Shown here: positions 1-8,777 of the stretch, in pieces | Layout of the letters: each line of letters begins with the position of its first letter | Position numbering within the stretch: the first letter of the stretch is position 1 | Source of the DNA: UBA3941 sp002385665 | GTDB taxonomy: Bacteria; Bacillota; Clostridia; Caldicoprobacterales; UBA3941 | DNA length: 64,000 nucleotides | Reading direction: 5' to 3' | Assembly (NCBI GenBank): GCA_050949255.1 | Contig: JBMNFJ010000017.1 | Span: 124,001-188,000, forward strand | Program-made: the position numbers and the translations under genes | The notes under the pieces: model-generated | What the model saw: the letters and a program-made list of their open reading frames with translations, nothing else | The model's database searches: none | Told to the model about the DNA's origin: nothing

Positions 1-175
1 CCAGCTCAAGACCGATATCCTTCGTAAATTTTAATATAAATCCAGTTATACCTCCGCTGAGCCCTGTAGATTCCTCCCCCGACTGATGGGACAGGATAAA
101 TATAACCCCCATCCAAATTATGGGCAGTATCCATGTGTATCTTTTAGCCTTATCCGTCCAGTTTATTTCATTCAT
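1..175 (-). CDS. VanZ family membrane protein (partial, C-terminus off the left edge)
   Basis: The first 58 codons of a minus-strand gene are visible; the rest lies beyond the window edge. The translation begins MNEINWTDKAKRYTWILP and continues into a hydrophobic helix and then SHQSGEESTGLSGG. The order helix, 'FxLSHQSG', 'SxxLSGGIT' is the usual N-terminus of VanZ-like membrane proteins, whose biochemical role is mostly unknown; one member gives low-level teicoplanin resistance. The ATG at 175 has a weak GGGG ribosome site. A second ATG, four bases further in, is out of frame. The family call rests on this N-terminal fragment only. Confidence 0.6.
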   Translation of the reverse strand, partial: MNEINWTDKAKRYTWILPIIWMGVIFILSHQSGEESTGLSGGITGFILKFTKDIGLEL

Positions 176-316
176 CAAGTCTGCCCCAACCTTCCAAATC
201 GCTTTTTGAAATTATAACACAAGATTACATATAAGGCTATTTGTGATCCAGCGATTTATAAAAGGATGGTTTATACCGGCAGTTTCCACATTATATCGGG
301 AAGCTGCCTGTAAGGT

Positions 317-438
317 TAACTGATATAGTTTGCGTAACAACAATGATAATGGACTATTAATAAGCAAATGACGGAAGAAGCGTTCAATGGCCATTACCAG
401 GTGTATACAACAAACTAATGAACCAGTACAAGATGTTA
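317..438. repeat. Dispersed palindromic element, copy 1
   Basis: An intergenic copy of the repeat family described in the findings. The left end reads TAACTGATATAGTTTG and the complement of the right end reads TAACATCTTGTACTGGTTCA. The core, 'CTATTaATAAGC' followed by 'GGAAGaAGCGTTCAATGGCCATTACC', aligns closely with the copy at 40262. A 60-codon reading frame (212-394, minus) runs through it but looks incidental. Confidence 0.7.
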
Positions 439-487
439 ACTCATATACTAGATATTATTATATTATTATTAAGAGTATTACAATCTA

Positions 488-516
488 TTGACGGGTGTAG
501 GTTTTTGTAGAATAAT
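488..516 (+). promoter_or_regulatory. Candidate sigma-A promoter of the LCP gene
   Basis: TTGACG at 488-493 and AATAAT at 511-516 are separated by 17 bases. They lie about 115 bases ahead of the LCP start codon. The -35 box is good and the -10 box mediocre. No transcript evidence is available. Confidence 0.4.
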
Positions 517-632
517 ATAACGAGATGGATGTAACCCCTACTTCTACAAGTAGCGGGTATAATTTCGTCGAAACAGACTAATATAGAGAATTTATAAAAG
601 ACTACAAGGCTGAACTAGATGGAGGAATTATT

Positions 633-1619
633 ATGAAAAAGGTGTTAGTGGGGGTATTGGCTGTATTGCTGATTATCCTCGTAGGAATTGGAGGTTATAT
701 ATACAGAATTATAGATGCACTGTCAAACGTGGATGGGCTTATAGCCGGTAATAATCCAGTTGCATGGGATGAGGATCCCGAAGATTTTGGTATACCGGAA
801 GAAGCTCCTTTAGAGGGTGACACCAAGGTCATAAATATCCTTTTACTTGGTACTGACAGGCGCAATCGCAATGAGAACGGCCGCTCGGACGCCATTATGA
901 TAGCTACTGTAGACAAGAAAAACGGCCAACTAAAGCTGGCCTCCGTTATGAGGGACCTGTATGTCCCCATACCCGACAGGAGGGATAACAGGATCAATGC
1001 CGCTTATTCCTTTGGAGGACCAATGCTGGCTATGAAAACCATTAACCAGAATTTTAACCTGGACATAACCCGGTATGTGAGTGTGGACTTTTTTGGCTTG
1101 GAAGAAATCATTAACGCTATAGGCGGTGTTGAGATAGATGTTAAACAGAAGGAGATCAAACATATCAATTCTGTCATAACCCAACTTAATGAATTGGATA
1201 AGCAAAAAAGGAAATCCCCTCATCTAACCCAGGCAGGTGTTCAAACCTTGGACGGCAAGCAGGCCGTAGCCTATTCCAGAATAAGAAAAGTGGGAGACGG
1301 TGATTCGGAACGTACCGAAAGGCAGAGAAGGGTAATGATTCAGATGTTTAACAAGATGAAATCCATAAATCCAATGAAGTTACCGGACCTGGTTGCCTCA
1401 CTCATTCCCTATACCGACACCAATATTCCTGTATCCGATATTATAAGCCTGGGAACCAGCGTACTGACAATGAAGGATAAAAAGATTTACCAGTACAGGG
1501 TTCCGGCCAAAAATACCTACAAGAGCCAAACTATCAGGGGCATGGCAGTCTATGTACCGGATTTAGATACCAACACAAAGCTATTGCATGATTTCTTATA
1601 TAATAAGGTTACAGAATAA
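633..1619 (+). CDS. LytR-CpsA-Psr (LCP) family cell-wall polymer transferase
   Basis: A 328-residue membrane-anchored enzyme of the LCP family, which moves teichoic-acid or capsule-type glycopolymers from the lipid carrier onto peptidoglycan outside the membrane. A single N-terminal helix (residues 4-26) anchors it. The LCP core shows LLGTDRR (about 71-77), RSDAIMI (84-90), SVMRDLYVPIP (104-114) and FFGLEEIINAIGGVEIDV (153-170). Arginines follow in AYSRIRK and in the RTERQRRV segment near 228-234, the region that binds the polyprenyl pyrophosphate in known members. The start has GGAGGA eight bases upstream. It ends in a hairpin shared with the converging SpoIID gene and has no co-transcribed neighbour. 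Which polymer it transfers cannot be told. Confidence 0.9.
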   Translation: MKKVLVGVLAVLLIILVGIGGYIYRIIDALSNVDGLIAGNNPVAWDEDPEDFGIPEEAPLEGDTKVINILLLGTDRRNRNENGRSDAIMIATVDKKNGQLKLASVMRDLYVPIPDRRDNRINAAYSFGGPMLAMKTINQNFNLDITRYVSVDFFGLEEIINAIGGVEIDVKQKEIKHINSVITQLNELDKQKRKSPHLTQAGVQTLDGKQAVAYSRIRKVGDGDSERTERQRRVMIQMFNKMKSINPMKLPDLVASLIPYTDTNIPVSDIISLGTSVLTMKDKKIYQYRVPAKNTYKSQTIRGMAVYVPDLDTNTKLLHDFLYNKVTE

Positions 1620-1633
1620 GTACAAGAAACAGT

Positions 1634-1677
1634 AAAGGCTTCTACGGTAGTTTATACCGTAGAAGCCTTTTTATTTC
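1634..1677. terminator. Bidirectional terminator between the LCP and SpoIID genes
   Basis: A perfect 16-bp stem (1634-1649 with 1655-1670) has a five-base loop. T-rich sequence follows on the plus strand, and A-rich sequence precedes it, giving U-rich RNA on the minus strand. It lies between two converging genes, 14 bases after one stop and 7 bases after the other on the opposite side, so it can serve both. Confidence 0.9.
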
Positions 1678-1684
1678 GGTTTTG

Positions 1685-4204
1685 TTATAACTTGATGTAG
1701 GATTTGGATACATAGCCGCTTAGAGAACCACTCTTAATCTGGTACCAGGAACCGCTCTCGCCTGTGATGGTTACCTTGGCTCCGCGATACAACAATCCCA
1801 CTCTGGAATATTTTGTTCCCGGGCCGGTTCGTACATTCAGAGATGATGCGGTTACAGTCCCCGTACGCTGTTCTGTTCCCCTGTTACTTTCACTACCGGA
1901 GATTAGCTTTAGGTAATCCCCATGGACATAGCCCGTACCACTTCCGTACTTAATCTTATACCAGGCGCCTACCTTTTCCAGTAGTTCTACCTGTTTACCC
2001 TTGGCCAGGCTGCCTATTTTCTTGTTGCTGGTACTAGCTCCATTCCTTACGTTAAGACTGGATGCCGTTACCGTTGCCTTACCTATTACATTATTGGACG
2101 GTGGCGGTGTTGATGGAGGTGTCGGATTTGTCGTACCTGAGCTGTTAAGCTTTAAATAGTTCCCATGGACGTATCCGATACCACTTCCATACTTTATCTT
2201 GTACCAGGCGCCCACCTTTTCCAGTAGTTCTACCTGTTTACCCTTGGCCAGGCTGCCTATTTTCTTGTTGCTGGTACTAGCTCCATTCCTTACGTTCAAG
2301 CTGGACGCCGTTACCGTTGCCTTGCCTATTACATTATTGGACGGTGGCGGTGTTGTGTTGTCCGAAGTTTCGAGTTTTACATAATTGGCATGTACATAGC
2401 CATCCTTGCCATTGAAGCTTATCCTATACCAATCTCCTTGGGTAGCCAGTATAGTGAGCTTCGTCCCTTTGACTACCATACCTACAATATGATTTTTAGT
2501 GCTGGGCCCGCTCCTAACGTTGAGGGCCGATGCCGTCACCCTACCATAACGCTTCTCATCGGAGGGCGGCGGAGCCGGATCTGTTTTGCCCGGTTTTGGA
2601 TCCTGTCCTGATGCAGGCGGAGGGGATGATTGCCCGTTGTCTTCCAATACAATGTAATCACCATGGACATATCCCTGAAGGCTGCCCTTTTTAATCTTGT
2701 ACCAGGCACCGCTTCGATCAAGAATCTCTACCCTGTCACCCTTGTAGAGGCTACCTATCTTCTTATAACTGGTTCCTGCACCCTGCCGTACATTAAGGCT
2801 GGTGGATACATTAACCCTGCCAAATTGTTGTTTTGTTTCGTTCCCGGGATTTGGATCCGGATCTGGATCGGGATCAGGCTTCGGATCCGTCTTTGGATCC
2901 GGCATCGGATCTCCTCCCTTATCTGATTCAATACCAAGATCCGTCAACTTGGTGCCGGGATAATAGAAGTCGAGAATTTCCTTATAACTCTTTCCTTCCT
3001 TGGCCATTTGCTGGGCCCCATATTGGCTCATGCCTATTCCATGGCCCCAGCCGCTGCCTTTAAAGACAAAGCTGTCTCCCTTATCCTCTACTTTAAATAA
3101 GAGACTCCTCAAATCAAGGATAGAACGGATATTCCCCTTGGTCAGGTTAAAGGTTATGAGTATCTCCTCGGGCGGTTCTATTTCTTCGGGGGGTGTTTCG
3201 TCCTCAGGGGGATCCTGCTTTTTATTCATCGACAGGACAACCTTACCCTTATCTGCTCTGGTACTGCTGTTATATTCAAAGCTAAATTCCTTTATCTCGA
3301 GGTTCTCTATGTCCGACTCTTTCAAGCCCTTGTTCTTCAGAGCATCTTGAAATTTCAGCCTGGACAGGAGACCGGAATCAACAGGCTTTTTCTTGTAAGT
3401 TACGGTCCAGCTGCGATAAGGATTGCTCTCATTCCTCAAATCATAGGGATCCTCCTTCACCTTGCTATAGGCCAAATCCGATCCCCATAGGTTTTTAGTG
3501 GACTCGATCATACCACCGTTGGAGGCAGAATAGTAAGTGCCGGCATAGCTGCTGCCATACTTCAATACCTGCCCGAAGGTATCATCAACGGCTTTTATTG
3601 AATTTTTATAGTTCCCATTATAGCCCCTATACACCTGATCAGTGGTCGTATCTACCACATCATAGGCAGAACTAGGTTTCCTTTTGCTTACAGCATATGT
3701 ACGAGCTGCCACAGCCTGCGCTTTTTGTAATTCAATAGGCCAGCTGTTACTGACTTCGTAAGGGACTACCCCATAGAGATAAGTCTCCAGATGAACATGA
3801 TTAATAAGCTCTATCGAACTACCGTTCAAACGTACCTGCATATCTCCCTGGTAGTTATAGTTCCCGATCTTGATATAATTGGAACTCGCCCCCCTATATC
3901 TCTTAAAGGTAAAGCTACTACCTAAAGTCGTTGATACGGTTTTAGAACCGGTCTTATCATCCAAAACCAATTTTCCCGATTCAACGCGTACTGTATAGTT
4001 TCCCTTGGCCAGAATGTTATTCTTGTCAATTTGGGGTACTCCATAGTTACCGTTTACATAGACATTTACGCTCTTGGGTGAACCCATAGATGCCAATTTT
4101 ACCCGGATCAGGCTATTATCACCTGCCCCCTGTATCGGTGGAACCCATAACAGGTTGATACAAACCATGATGCCTACTATAGCTGCCAGGAACCTCCTAA
4201 ACAT
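1685..4204 (-). CDS. SpoIID/LytB-domain protein with five C-terminal SH3 repeats
   Basis: About 839 residues with a signal peptide. I start it at the ATG at 4204, which has AAGGGTGG five bases upstream, rather than at the GTG three codons earlier. A SpoIID domain (about residues 90-430) carries QAQAVAARTYAVSK-like and GSGWGHGIGMSQYG motifs. In the family it cuts or activates cutting of peptidoglycan during sporulation or cell separation. The domain is interrupted by a Pro/Glu-rich loop (DPPEDETPPEEIEPPEE). An Asp/Pro linker then leads to five bacterial SH3 domains, each with 'LNVR.G' and 'GYVHG.Y' motifs, which probably bind the wall. SpoIID itself lacks such SH3 arrays, so this is a secreted paralogue rather than the classical engulfment protein. 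Repeats three and four are almost identical. Confidence 0.85.
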   Translation of the reverse strand: MFRRFLAAIVGIMVCINLLWVPPIQGAGDNSLIRVKLASMGSPKSVNVYVNGNYGVPQIDKNNILAKGNYTVRVESGKLVLDDKTGSKTVSTTLGSSFTFKRYRGASSNYIKIGNYNYQGDMQVRLNGSSIELINHVHLETYLYGVVPYEVSNSWPIELQKAQAVAARTYAVSKRKPSSAYDVVDTTTDQVYRGYNGNYKNSIKAVDDTFGQVLKYGSSYAGTYYSASNGGMIESTKNLWGSDLAYSKVKEDPYDLRNESNPYRSWTVTYKKKPVDSGLLSRLKFQDALKNKGLKESDIENLEIKEFSFEYNSSTRADKGKVVLSMNKKQDPPEDETPPEEIEPPEEILITFNLTKGNIRSILDLRSLLFKVEDKGDSFVFKGSGWGHGIGMSQYGAQQMAKEGKSYKEILDFYYPGTKLTDLGIESDKGGDPMPDPKTDPKPDPDPDPDPNPGNETKQQFGRVNVSTSLNVRQGAGTSYKKIGSLYKGDRVEILDRSGAWYKIKKGSLQGYVHGDYIVLEDNGQSSPPPASGQDPKPGKTDPAPPPSDEKRYGRVTASALNVRSGPSTKNHIVGMVVKGTKLTILATQGDWYRISFNGKDGYVHANYVKLETSDNTTPPPSNNVIGKATVTASSLNVRNGASTSNKKIGSLAKGKQVELLEKVGAWYKIKYGSGIGYVHGNYLKLNSSGTTNPTPPSTPPPSNNVIGKATVTASSLNVRNGASTSNKKIGSLAKGKQVELLEKVGAWYKIKYGSGTGYVHGDYLKLISGSESNRGTEQRTGTVTASSLNVRTGPGTKYSRVGLLYRGAKVTITGESGSWYQIKSGSLSGYVSKSYIKL
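1971..2296 (-). repeat. Recent internal duplication of an SH3-repeat segment
   Basis: Bases 1971-2053 and 2214-2296 are identical over 83 positions at a 243-base offset, inside the SpoIID/SH3 gene. The encoded repeats differ at only a few residues. The two flanking SH3 domains are much more diverged, so this duplication is recent. Confidence 0.9.
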
Positions 4205-4423
4205 TAAAACCACCCTTTATTTATAGAATATACTACTATACATAATATTAGCCGTACTATAATTCATTCGATATTTTTTTACGAATTCCTGCCCAAAATA
4301 CGAAATAATGCATTTTCGCTATAATATAGGACTTAATTACTATAGTATTGAATGGAACAGTTTTACCTTGTTTGTCCATTTATAATGCACGTGATAATCA
4401 TTCTATACCCATATATAATAAGT

Positions 4424-4553
4424 TAACACGTTCTATTAGTCAAATATATACGGGCGATAGCTATTGATCGCTCCTTTTCAATGAAGTCATCCGCTTATCA
4501 ATAGCGCATTACCGTTGTTATCCTGTATTTAATGAACCAGTAAAAGAAGATTA
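4424..4553. repeat. Dispersed palindromic element, copy 2
   Basis: This copy lies in the 430-base gap between the SpoIID and ferredoxin genes. The left end TAACACGTTCTATTAGTCAA aligns with TAACGCGTTGTGCCAGTCAA of the copy at 33830. The inner arms 'GATAGCTATTGATCGC' and 'CCGCTTATCAATAGCGC' form an imperfect inverted repeat. The right end reads TTAATGAACCAGTAAAAG. The rest of the gap (4205-4423) is AT-rich with nothing I recognise. Confidence 0.75.
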
Positions 4554-4575
4554 AGCTAATTGTCATTTTGGGGAA

Positions 4576-4609
4576 AAAGAAAAGCTGTTAACGTTAATTC
4601 GTTAACAGC
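4576..4609 (-). terminator. Terminator downstream of the ferredoxin gene
   Basis: A ten-base stem (4584-4593 with 4600-4609) has a six-base loop. On the minus strand it is followed by TTTTCTTTTT. It lies 33 bases past the ferredoxin stop. Confidence 0.8.
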
Positions 4610-4642
4610 CTATACACGATAATATCTATAAGTCCCTATGTA

Positions 4643-4810
4643 TTATGCCGGCTGGGGTGCATCCACTGGACAAACATCGGCACAAGCGCCACAATCAATG
4701 CATGTATCCGCATCAATTACATAGATGTCCCCCGGTGATATAGCTTCTGTTGGGCATTCTGCTTCACAAGCCCCGCATGCAATACACTCATCATTGATAA
4801 AATAAGCCAT
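4643..4810 (-). CDS. 2[4Fe-4S] ferredoxin
   Basis: A 55-residue clostridial-type ferredoxin that carries low-potential electrons between cytoplasmic oxidoreductases. Two cluster motifs are complete: CIACGACEAECP (residues 9-20) and CIDCGACADVCP (37-48), each CxxCxxCxxxCP. The length is normal for the family. The start is fixed by a strong AGGAGGTGA six bases upstream of the ATG at 4810. It is monocistronic, with its own promoter and a hairpin terminator. It is too short for many gene-calling cut-offs. Confidence 0.95.
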   Translation of the reverse strand: MAYFINDECIACGACEAECPTEAISPGDIYVIDADTCIDCGACADVCPVDAPQPA

Positions 4811-4871
4811 ATTAAGTCACCTCCTCGCCTTAGAACCCCTAACATAAAGTGCCACAAATAACACCTCTACT

Positions 4872-4899
4872 ATTCTATCACCCTGTCGCAAAAAAGCAA
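4872..4899 (-). promoter_or_regulatory. Candidate ferredoxin promoter
   Basis: Reading the minus strand, TTGCTT (4899-4894), a 16-base spacer and TAGAAT (4877-4872) lie about 60 bases ahead of the ferredoxin start. Confidence 0.4.
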
Positions 4900-4939
4900 G
4901 ACTTTTTACCAAATTTTTAACATACGGCGTTCCAATTTG

Positions 4940-5824
4940 CTATTCATCCAGTAAGGGAGCTAATTCGTCATCCAAATCCATTAAATCTTCGTCATTATCC
5001 TCGTGATTTGCCCCTTCCATTTGCTTTATCTCGTCAAGGGCAAAATCAAGGACGGCCGGTGTCCCATCGCTTTGAACTATCTTAGTTTTGACTATCCCGG
5101 TAAGGGCATTGGTACTGATAACCGTCCCAGGGCCTTGAGGGGTGATGACTTCACTGTTAACTCTGGGCATACGCTTTCGTATCTCTTCATAATAGCCCTG
5201 CTCGTACTTTAGGCAACACATGAGTCGGCCGCATATACCCGATATTTTGGTAGGGTTTAGAGATAAATTCTGTTCCTTGGCCATCTTTATGGATACCGGC
5301 TCAAATTCACCTAAAAAACTCTTACAGCATAAGGGCCTTCCACAGGGACCTAAACCTCCTATCATCTTGGCTTCGTCCCTTACCCCTATCTGTCTCAGCT
5401 CTATCCGAGTTCTAAAGATGGAGGCCAGATCTTTAACCAGCTCCCTAAAATCTACCCTACCGTCTGCGGTAAAATAGAAAATAGCCTTACTGTTATCAAA
5501 AGTATATTCCACATCCACCAACTTCATGGGCAGGTTGTGTTCCCTTATCTTTTCTACACATATATCAAAGGCTTCCTTCTCTTTTGCCTTATTTTCCCTT
5601 ACTTTTTGGGCGTCCTCCTCCGTGGCCCGCCTGATTACCTTCTTTAAGGGTGATACAATGTCCTCTTCCGGAACAAGCTTAGGACCTACTACAATCTCTC
5701 CATATTCGATACCCCTGGAGGTTTCGACTATAGCCCATTGTCCTTTTTCCAACTCTATATTATCAGGACTAAAATAATATATTTTACCGGCTTTTTTAAA
5801 CCGTACTCCTACTACCTCCTGCAT
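4940..5824 (-). CDS. ricT: RicT/YaaT, PSP1-domain regulatory protein
   Basis: About 294 residues. In Bacillus subtilis, YaaT (RicT) joins YmcA and YlbF in an Fe-S complex that promotes RNase Y processing and affects Spo0A activation, competence and biofilms. The PSP1 domain has its cysteine cluster in GPCGRPLCC and ICGRLMCC, expected to bind iron-sulfur. The C-terminus is acidic. I start it at the ATG at 5824 (MQEVVGVRFKKAGK), which matches the family N-terminus and has AAGGAAG upstream; a GTG three codons earlier is possible. The gene overlaps the end of holB by 29 bases, so translation is probably coupled. It closes the tmk operon, and the usual next gene, yabA, is absent here. Confidence 0.9.
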   Translation of the reverse strand: MQEVVGVRFKKAGKIYYFSPDNIELEKGQWAIVETSRGIEYGEIVVGPKLVPEEDIVSPLKKVIRRATEEDAQKVRENKAKEKEAFDICVEKIREHNLPMKLVDVEYTFDNSKAIFYFTADGRVDFRELVKDLASIFRTRIELRQIGVRDEAKMIGGLGPCGRPLCCKSFLGEFEPVSIKMAKEQNLSLNPTKISGICGRLMCCLKYEQGYYEEIRKRMPRVNSEVITPQGPGTVISTNALTGIVKTKIVQSDGTPAVLDFALDEIKQMEGANHEDNDEDLMDLDDELAPLLDE

Positions 5825-6806
5825 GCTTACCACTTCCTTGAATTTTCATCAGCATATTTTCAATGGTCAATTGAAAGTTTGCATGGGATTTTAACATCTT
5901 TTTGCTATCTTCCATATTCCCTATGATACCTTGTATAGCAGGGATTGTAAAGTTCTTTGCCAAGGACTCCAGCTGGGATATTTTATCCATACTAATGATT
6001 ACATCCCTGCAACCACCCTGCTTCACTACCAGAACGTCTCTCATCCAAAGCTCCATAATATCCAATATTTCAGCAATATTATCCCTATTATCCAAAAAGA
6101 AATCTATATAACCCATGGCTTCCACCAGGGTACTATTTGCTAATTTATTCAATATTGACAGGGATTCCTCCCTCAACTTCCGGTATTGATCGGATTTGGC
6201 CAGCTTAAGACCTATGCCTGGGATCCCTTGCGATAGCTTTCCGTACACAAGGGCTTCGTCCCTGGGCATCTGTGTTTTACTTTCAATGATCTGTGCCACC
6301 TCATTTGTTGATAAGCTTGGCACCCTAATCTGCTGGCATCTGGATATGATGGTGGGGAACAAACCGGTCAAATTGTTGGCCAATATCATAATGACAGCGT
6401 GTTCCGGGGGCTCCTCCAGAGTCTTTAAAAAAGCATTCTGTGCGTGTTGGTTCATAGTTTCCCCATCTTCTATGATGTATATCTTTCTTGAGCCCTGGTA
6501 GGGCTTAATGCCTATATCCTTTCTTAGATCCCTGATGGCATCAACCCTTATAGCTCCCTTTTCACTTTTCACCCGGATCAAGTCCGGTTGGTTCCCTGAT
6601 TCAAACTGACGGCAGGATTTACATCCATTGCATGGTTTATCCTGACCGGTACAGAGAAGCATTTTGGCAAAGAAGTCGGATATGGTCTTCTTGCCAATGC
6701 CCTCAGGACCCGTAAATATATAAGAATGAACAACCCTGCCGCTATCAACTATGGCCTTTAGGCCCTTGATAAGGGTGGATTGTCCAATAATATGGTTGGT
6801 ATTCAT
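5796..6806 (-). CDS. holB: DNA polymerase III delta-prime subunit
   Basis: A 336-residue AAA+ subunit of the clamp loader that helps place the sliding clamp on DNA. The Walker A motif is GPEGIGKK (residues 33-40). The zinc module has cysteines at about 52, 59, 62 and 65 (LLCTGQDKPCNGCKSC). EEPPEHAVIMILAN and the ISRCQQIR sensor segment follow. AGGGAGAG precedes the ATG. Its place between yaaR and yaaT is the conserved Firmicute order. The 3' end is shared with ricT. Confidence 0.93.
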   Translation of the reverse strand: MNTNHIIGQSTLIKGLKAIVDSGRVVHSYIFTGPEGIGKKTISDFFAKMLLCTGQDKPCNGCKSCRQFESGNQPDLIRVKSEKGAIRVDAIRDLRKDIGIKPYQGSRKIYIIEDGETMNQHAQNAFLKTLEEPPEHAVIMILANNLTGLFPTIISRCQQIRVPSLSTNEVAQIIESKTQMPRDEALVYGKLSQGIPGIGLKLAKSDQYRKLREESLSILNKLANSTLVEAMGYIDFFLDNRDNIAEILDIMELWMRDVLVVKQGGCRDVIISMDKISQLESLAKNFTIPAIQGIIGNMEDSKKMLKSHANFQLTIENMLMKIQGSGKHAGGSRSTV

Positions 6807-6822
6807 TTCTTCTCTCCCTATA

Positions 6823-7281
6823 TTAGAGAATCAAATCCATTAAAAGCCCCCGAATATCATCTATATAACTGAGCACCACCAACTGATCCCTCTGGGAGCT
6901 CAATACCTCCTGGGTCAGGGCTTCAAGATTTTGATCCACCTTTTGTACCACAGCGTATATGTGGTGCCTTCCACTCCCATCGATATAGTCTTTTCTTTTC
7001 AGCTTCAGCATTTTATTTACGGATATATCCAAGAACTGGGAGATCATCCTTTTATACCGTAACAGCTCCCCCAGATTCGTCCTTTTGGCCAGCCTTTCTC
7101 CCTGTCTTTTAATATCCTCCATCATTGAAGCCAACTCTTCATTCATGGATCTGTATTGGCTGTCGTTTAGGAAGCTGTCAAAGGATTTGGCATGGGGGCC
7201 TGGTACCGGCCCCATGGCACCCCTTGCCCCTCCAGCCCTATGACCTTCGTCGGGGCGGCTGCCAAGATTTTCTACTCTCAT
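6823..7281 (-). CDS. yaaR: YaaR family protein (DUF327)
   Basis: A 152-residue, mostly helical protein. The first 35 residues are Gly/Pro/Arg-rich and look disordered. The remainder has the YaaR pattern, including NLGELLRYKRMISQFLD and a repeated leucine pattern up to the C-terminus. Its function is unknown; it is placed by similarity and by its constant position between darA and holB. The start overlaps the darA stop by four bases (ATGA), so the two are translationally coupled. Confidence 0.85.
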   Translation of the reverse strand: MRVENLGSRPDEGHRAGGARGAMGPVPGPHAKSFDSFLNDSQYRSMNEELASMMEDIKRQGERLAKRTNLGELLRYKRMISQFLDISVNKMLKLKRKDYIDGSGRHHIYAVVQKVDQNLEALTQEVLSSQRDQLVVLSYIDDIRGLLMDLIL

Positions 7282-7607
7282 ACCTTTCTAAACTCCTCAA
7301 CATTCACTACAAAAACTGTAGCGCCCCCCACCGTTACCTCAACGGGATAAGGAACGTACATACCGGTTGCACCTGCCATTGGTGTCGGCGATGTAGCCAC
7401 CTGCTTGCGGCTCTTGCATACATTTTCGATTATTCCCATGGCATTTTCCAGCCTCTCGTTATCCACACCTATGAGCAATGTCGTATTTCCCGCTCTTAGG
7501 AATCCCCCTGTCGTTGCCAGCTTGGTGACTCCATACCCTGCCTTCATAAGTTTCGAAATAAGCTTTTGGGAATCTTCATCCTGAACTACGGCAATAATTA
7601 ATTTCAC
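7278..7607 (-). CDS. darA: Cyclic-di-AMP receptor DarA (YaaQ, PII-like)
   Basis: A 109-residue small PII-like protein. DarA/PstA family members bind cyclic-di-AMP as trimers; the downstream target is not settled. The family pattern is clear: MKLIIAVVQDEDSQKL, then TKLATTGGFLRAGNTTLLIGV, a long loop, and VGGATVFVVNVEEFRKV at the end. The start is GTG at 7607 with AAGGAGG eight bases upstream. It lies between tmk and yaaR, as in Bacillus. Confidence 0.92.
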   Translation of the reverse strand: MKLIIAVVQDEDSQKLISKLMKAGYGVTKLATTGGFLRAGNTTLLIGVDNERLENAMGIIENVCKSRKQVATSPTPMAGATGMYVPYPVEVTVGGATVFVVNVEEFRKV

Positions 7608-7680
7608 CGGAAATACCTCCTTTCAATTTTTGTGACGCTAAACCAAAATTATTATCCTGAACTTCTATATTAATTATATC

Positions 7681-8313
7681 CTATTTTCCATACTTAGGCA
7701 ATTGCTCAATTTCGTTAATTATCTGACGATGGATCTCCATTATGTCTCCATCGGCCTTGATGCGCCTAAACCTTTCAGGATACATATGGCATAACTTACA
7801 AAAACCCTTATATACTTCCCTGTGAAAATCAATGTTTTCCAGCTCCAACCTGTCCGCCTTACGATCACGCTTACGTCCCCTAATAAGCCCTTTTTCCGGA
7901 TCGATATCAAAAAACAGGGTTATGTCGGGCATAATCCCCTGAAGGGCAGCCCTATTGATTTCCTCTACCATCTTCATGCCCAATCCCCGTCCGGCCCCCT
8001 GGTAGGCTATGCTGGAATCAACAAATCTATCGCAGAGCACTATTTTGCCCTGTCTTAGGGCAGGAGCTATAAGCTGACCTACATGCTGGGCTCGGGATGC
8101 GGCGTACAGATACATCTCTGTAATGGGATCCATCTCACTATGATCCGTATCAAGAATAATACCCCTTATTGCCTCACTGATGGGAGTGCCTCCCGGCTCG
8201 CGGGTGACTACTACATCCAGGCCCTTGTCCAACAAATACTTCCTTAAAAGGTCTATCTGTGTGGTCTTGCCCGCCCCATCAGGACCCTCAAAGGTAATAA
8301 AATAACCCCTCAT
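7681..8313 (-). CDS. tmk: Thymidylate kinase
   Basis: A 210-residue kinase that phosphorylates dTMP to dTDP for DNA synthesis. The P-loop is FEGPDGAGKTTQ (residues 8-19). The TMP-binding signature is REPGGTPISE, and the DR motif sits in CDRFVDSSIAYQGAGRGLG. An arginine-rich lid segment (RGRKRDRKADRLE) follows. It is probably the first gene of the operon through ricT; 73 bases separate it from darA. Confidence 0.95.
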   Translation of the reverse strand: MRGYFITFEGPDGAGKTTQIDLLRKYLLDKGLDVVVTREPGGTPISEAIRGIILDTDHSEMDPITEMYLYAASRAQHVGQLIAPALRQGKIVLCDRFVDSSIAYQGAGRGLGMKMVEEINRAALQGIMPDITLFFDIDPEKGLIRGRKRDRKADRLELENIDFHREVYKGFCKLCHMYPERFRRIKADGDIMEIHRQIINEIEQLPKYGK

Positions 8314-8345
8314 CCTTATCCACTCCTATACAACAAAGTCCTTCA

Positions 8346-8374
8346 TATATGCCAGTTCCCATATAAATTGTCAA
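8346..8374 (-). promoter_or_regulatory. Candidate promoter of the tmk-ricT operon
   Basis: On the minus strand a perfect TTGACA (8374-8369) is followed 17 bases later by CATATA (8351-8346), about 33 bases ahead of the tmk start codon. The -10 box is weak. Confidence 0.4.
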
Positions 8375-8490
8375 GCCCAGCCCTATGTCCTATCTTCAAA
8401 TCGGACTGACCGTCAATACATATTTGTTTTATATCCTTGTATAAGAAAAGCCTGTTAACCCTTATTCCGGAGAAAAAGTAAAGGCGCTTG

Positions 8491-8682
8491 TCATGGCCTG
8501 GATACCAGCTGATTATACCGCAACATCCTCTTAATCCCCTCTTTTAACTCAAAGTAGTCCTCATGGCTGCTGTCAAGCTTCATGATCTTCTGTTCGCATT
8601 CAAGACATATATTGGTATCCCTTAGAAGAAGGTTGGCCCTGGTCATTCTCTTGCACACACAGCATTCAATTATACGGATCAT
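8491..8682 (-). CDS. Gin/CsfB-type sigma-G inhibitor (zinc ribbon)
   Basis: A 63-residue protein with two cysteine pairs in the patterns CCVC (7-10) and CLEC (26-29), followed by a helical tail. This matches Gin (CsfB) of spore formers, a small zinc protein that binds sigma-G and holds it inactive until engulfment is complete. In Bacillus the gene also lies just upstream of the tmk region, which supports the call. The sequence is short and zinc ribbons are common, so the name rests on size, motif spacing and neighbourhood together. Confidence 0.7.
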   Translation of the reverse strand: MIRIIECCVCKRMTRANLLLRDTNICLECEQKIMKLDSSHEDYFELKEGIKRMLRYNQLVSRP

Positions 8683-8777
8683 CCTTGCACCGCCTTATCC
8701 AAATACTTTCCCTGATTATCTAAAGGATTGCCGGCTTTTACTATTTTATTCCGGCTAAGGCTATAAAGTGCAAGTAC

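Noticed and set aside
212..394. 60-codon minus-strand reading frame
   Set aside because: It runs through the palindromic repeat copy 1, has no ribosome site, and its translation resembles no protein family.
1971..2296. CRISPR-like repeat
   Set aside because: The repeat is a coding duplication of an SH3 module; unit length and reading frame are kept and there are no spacers.
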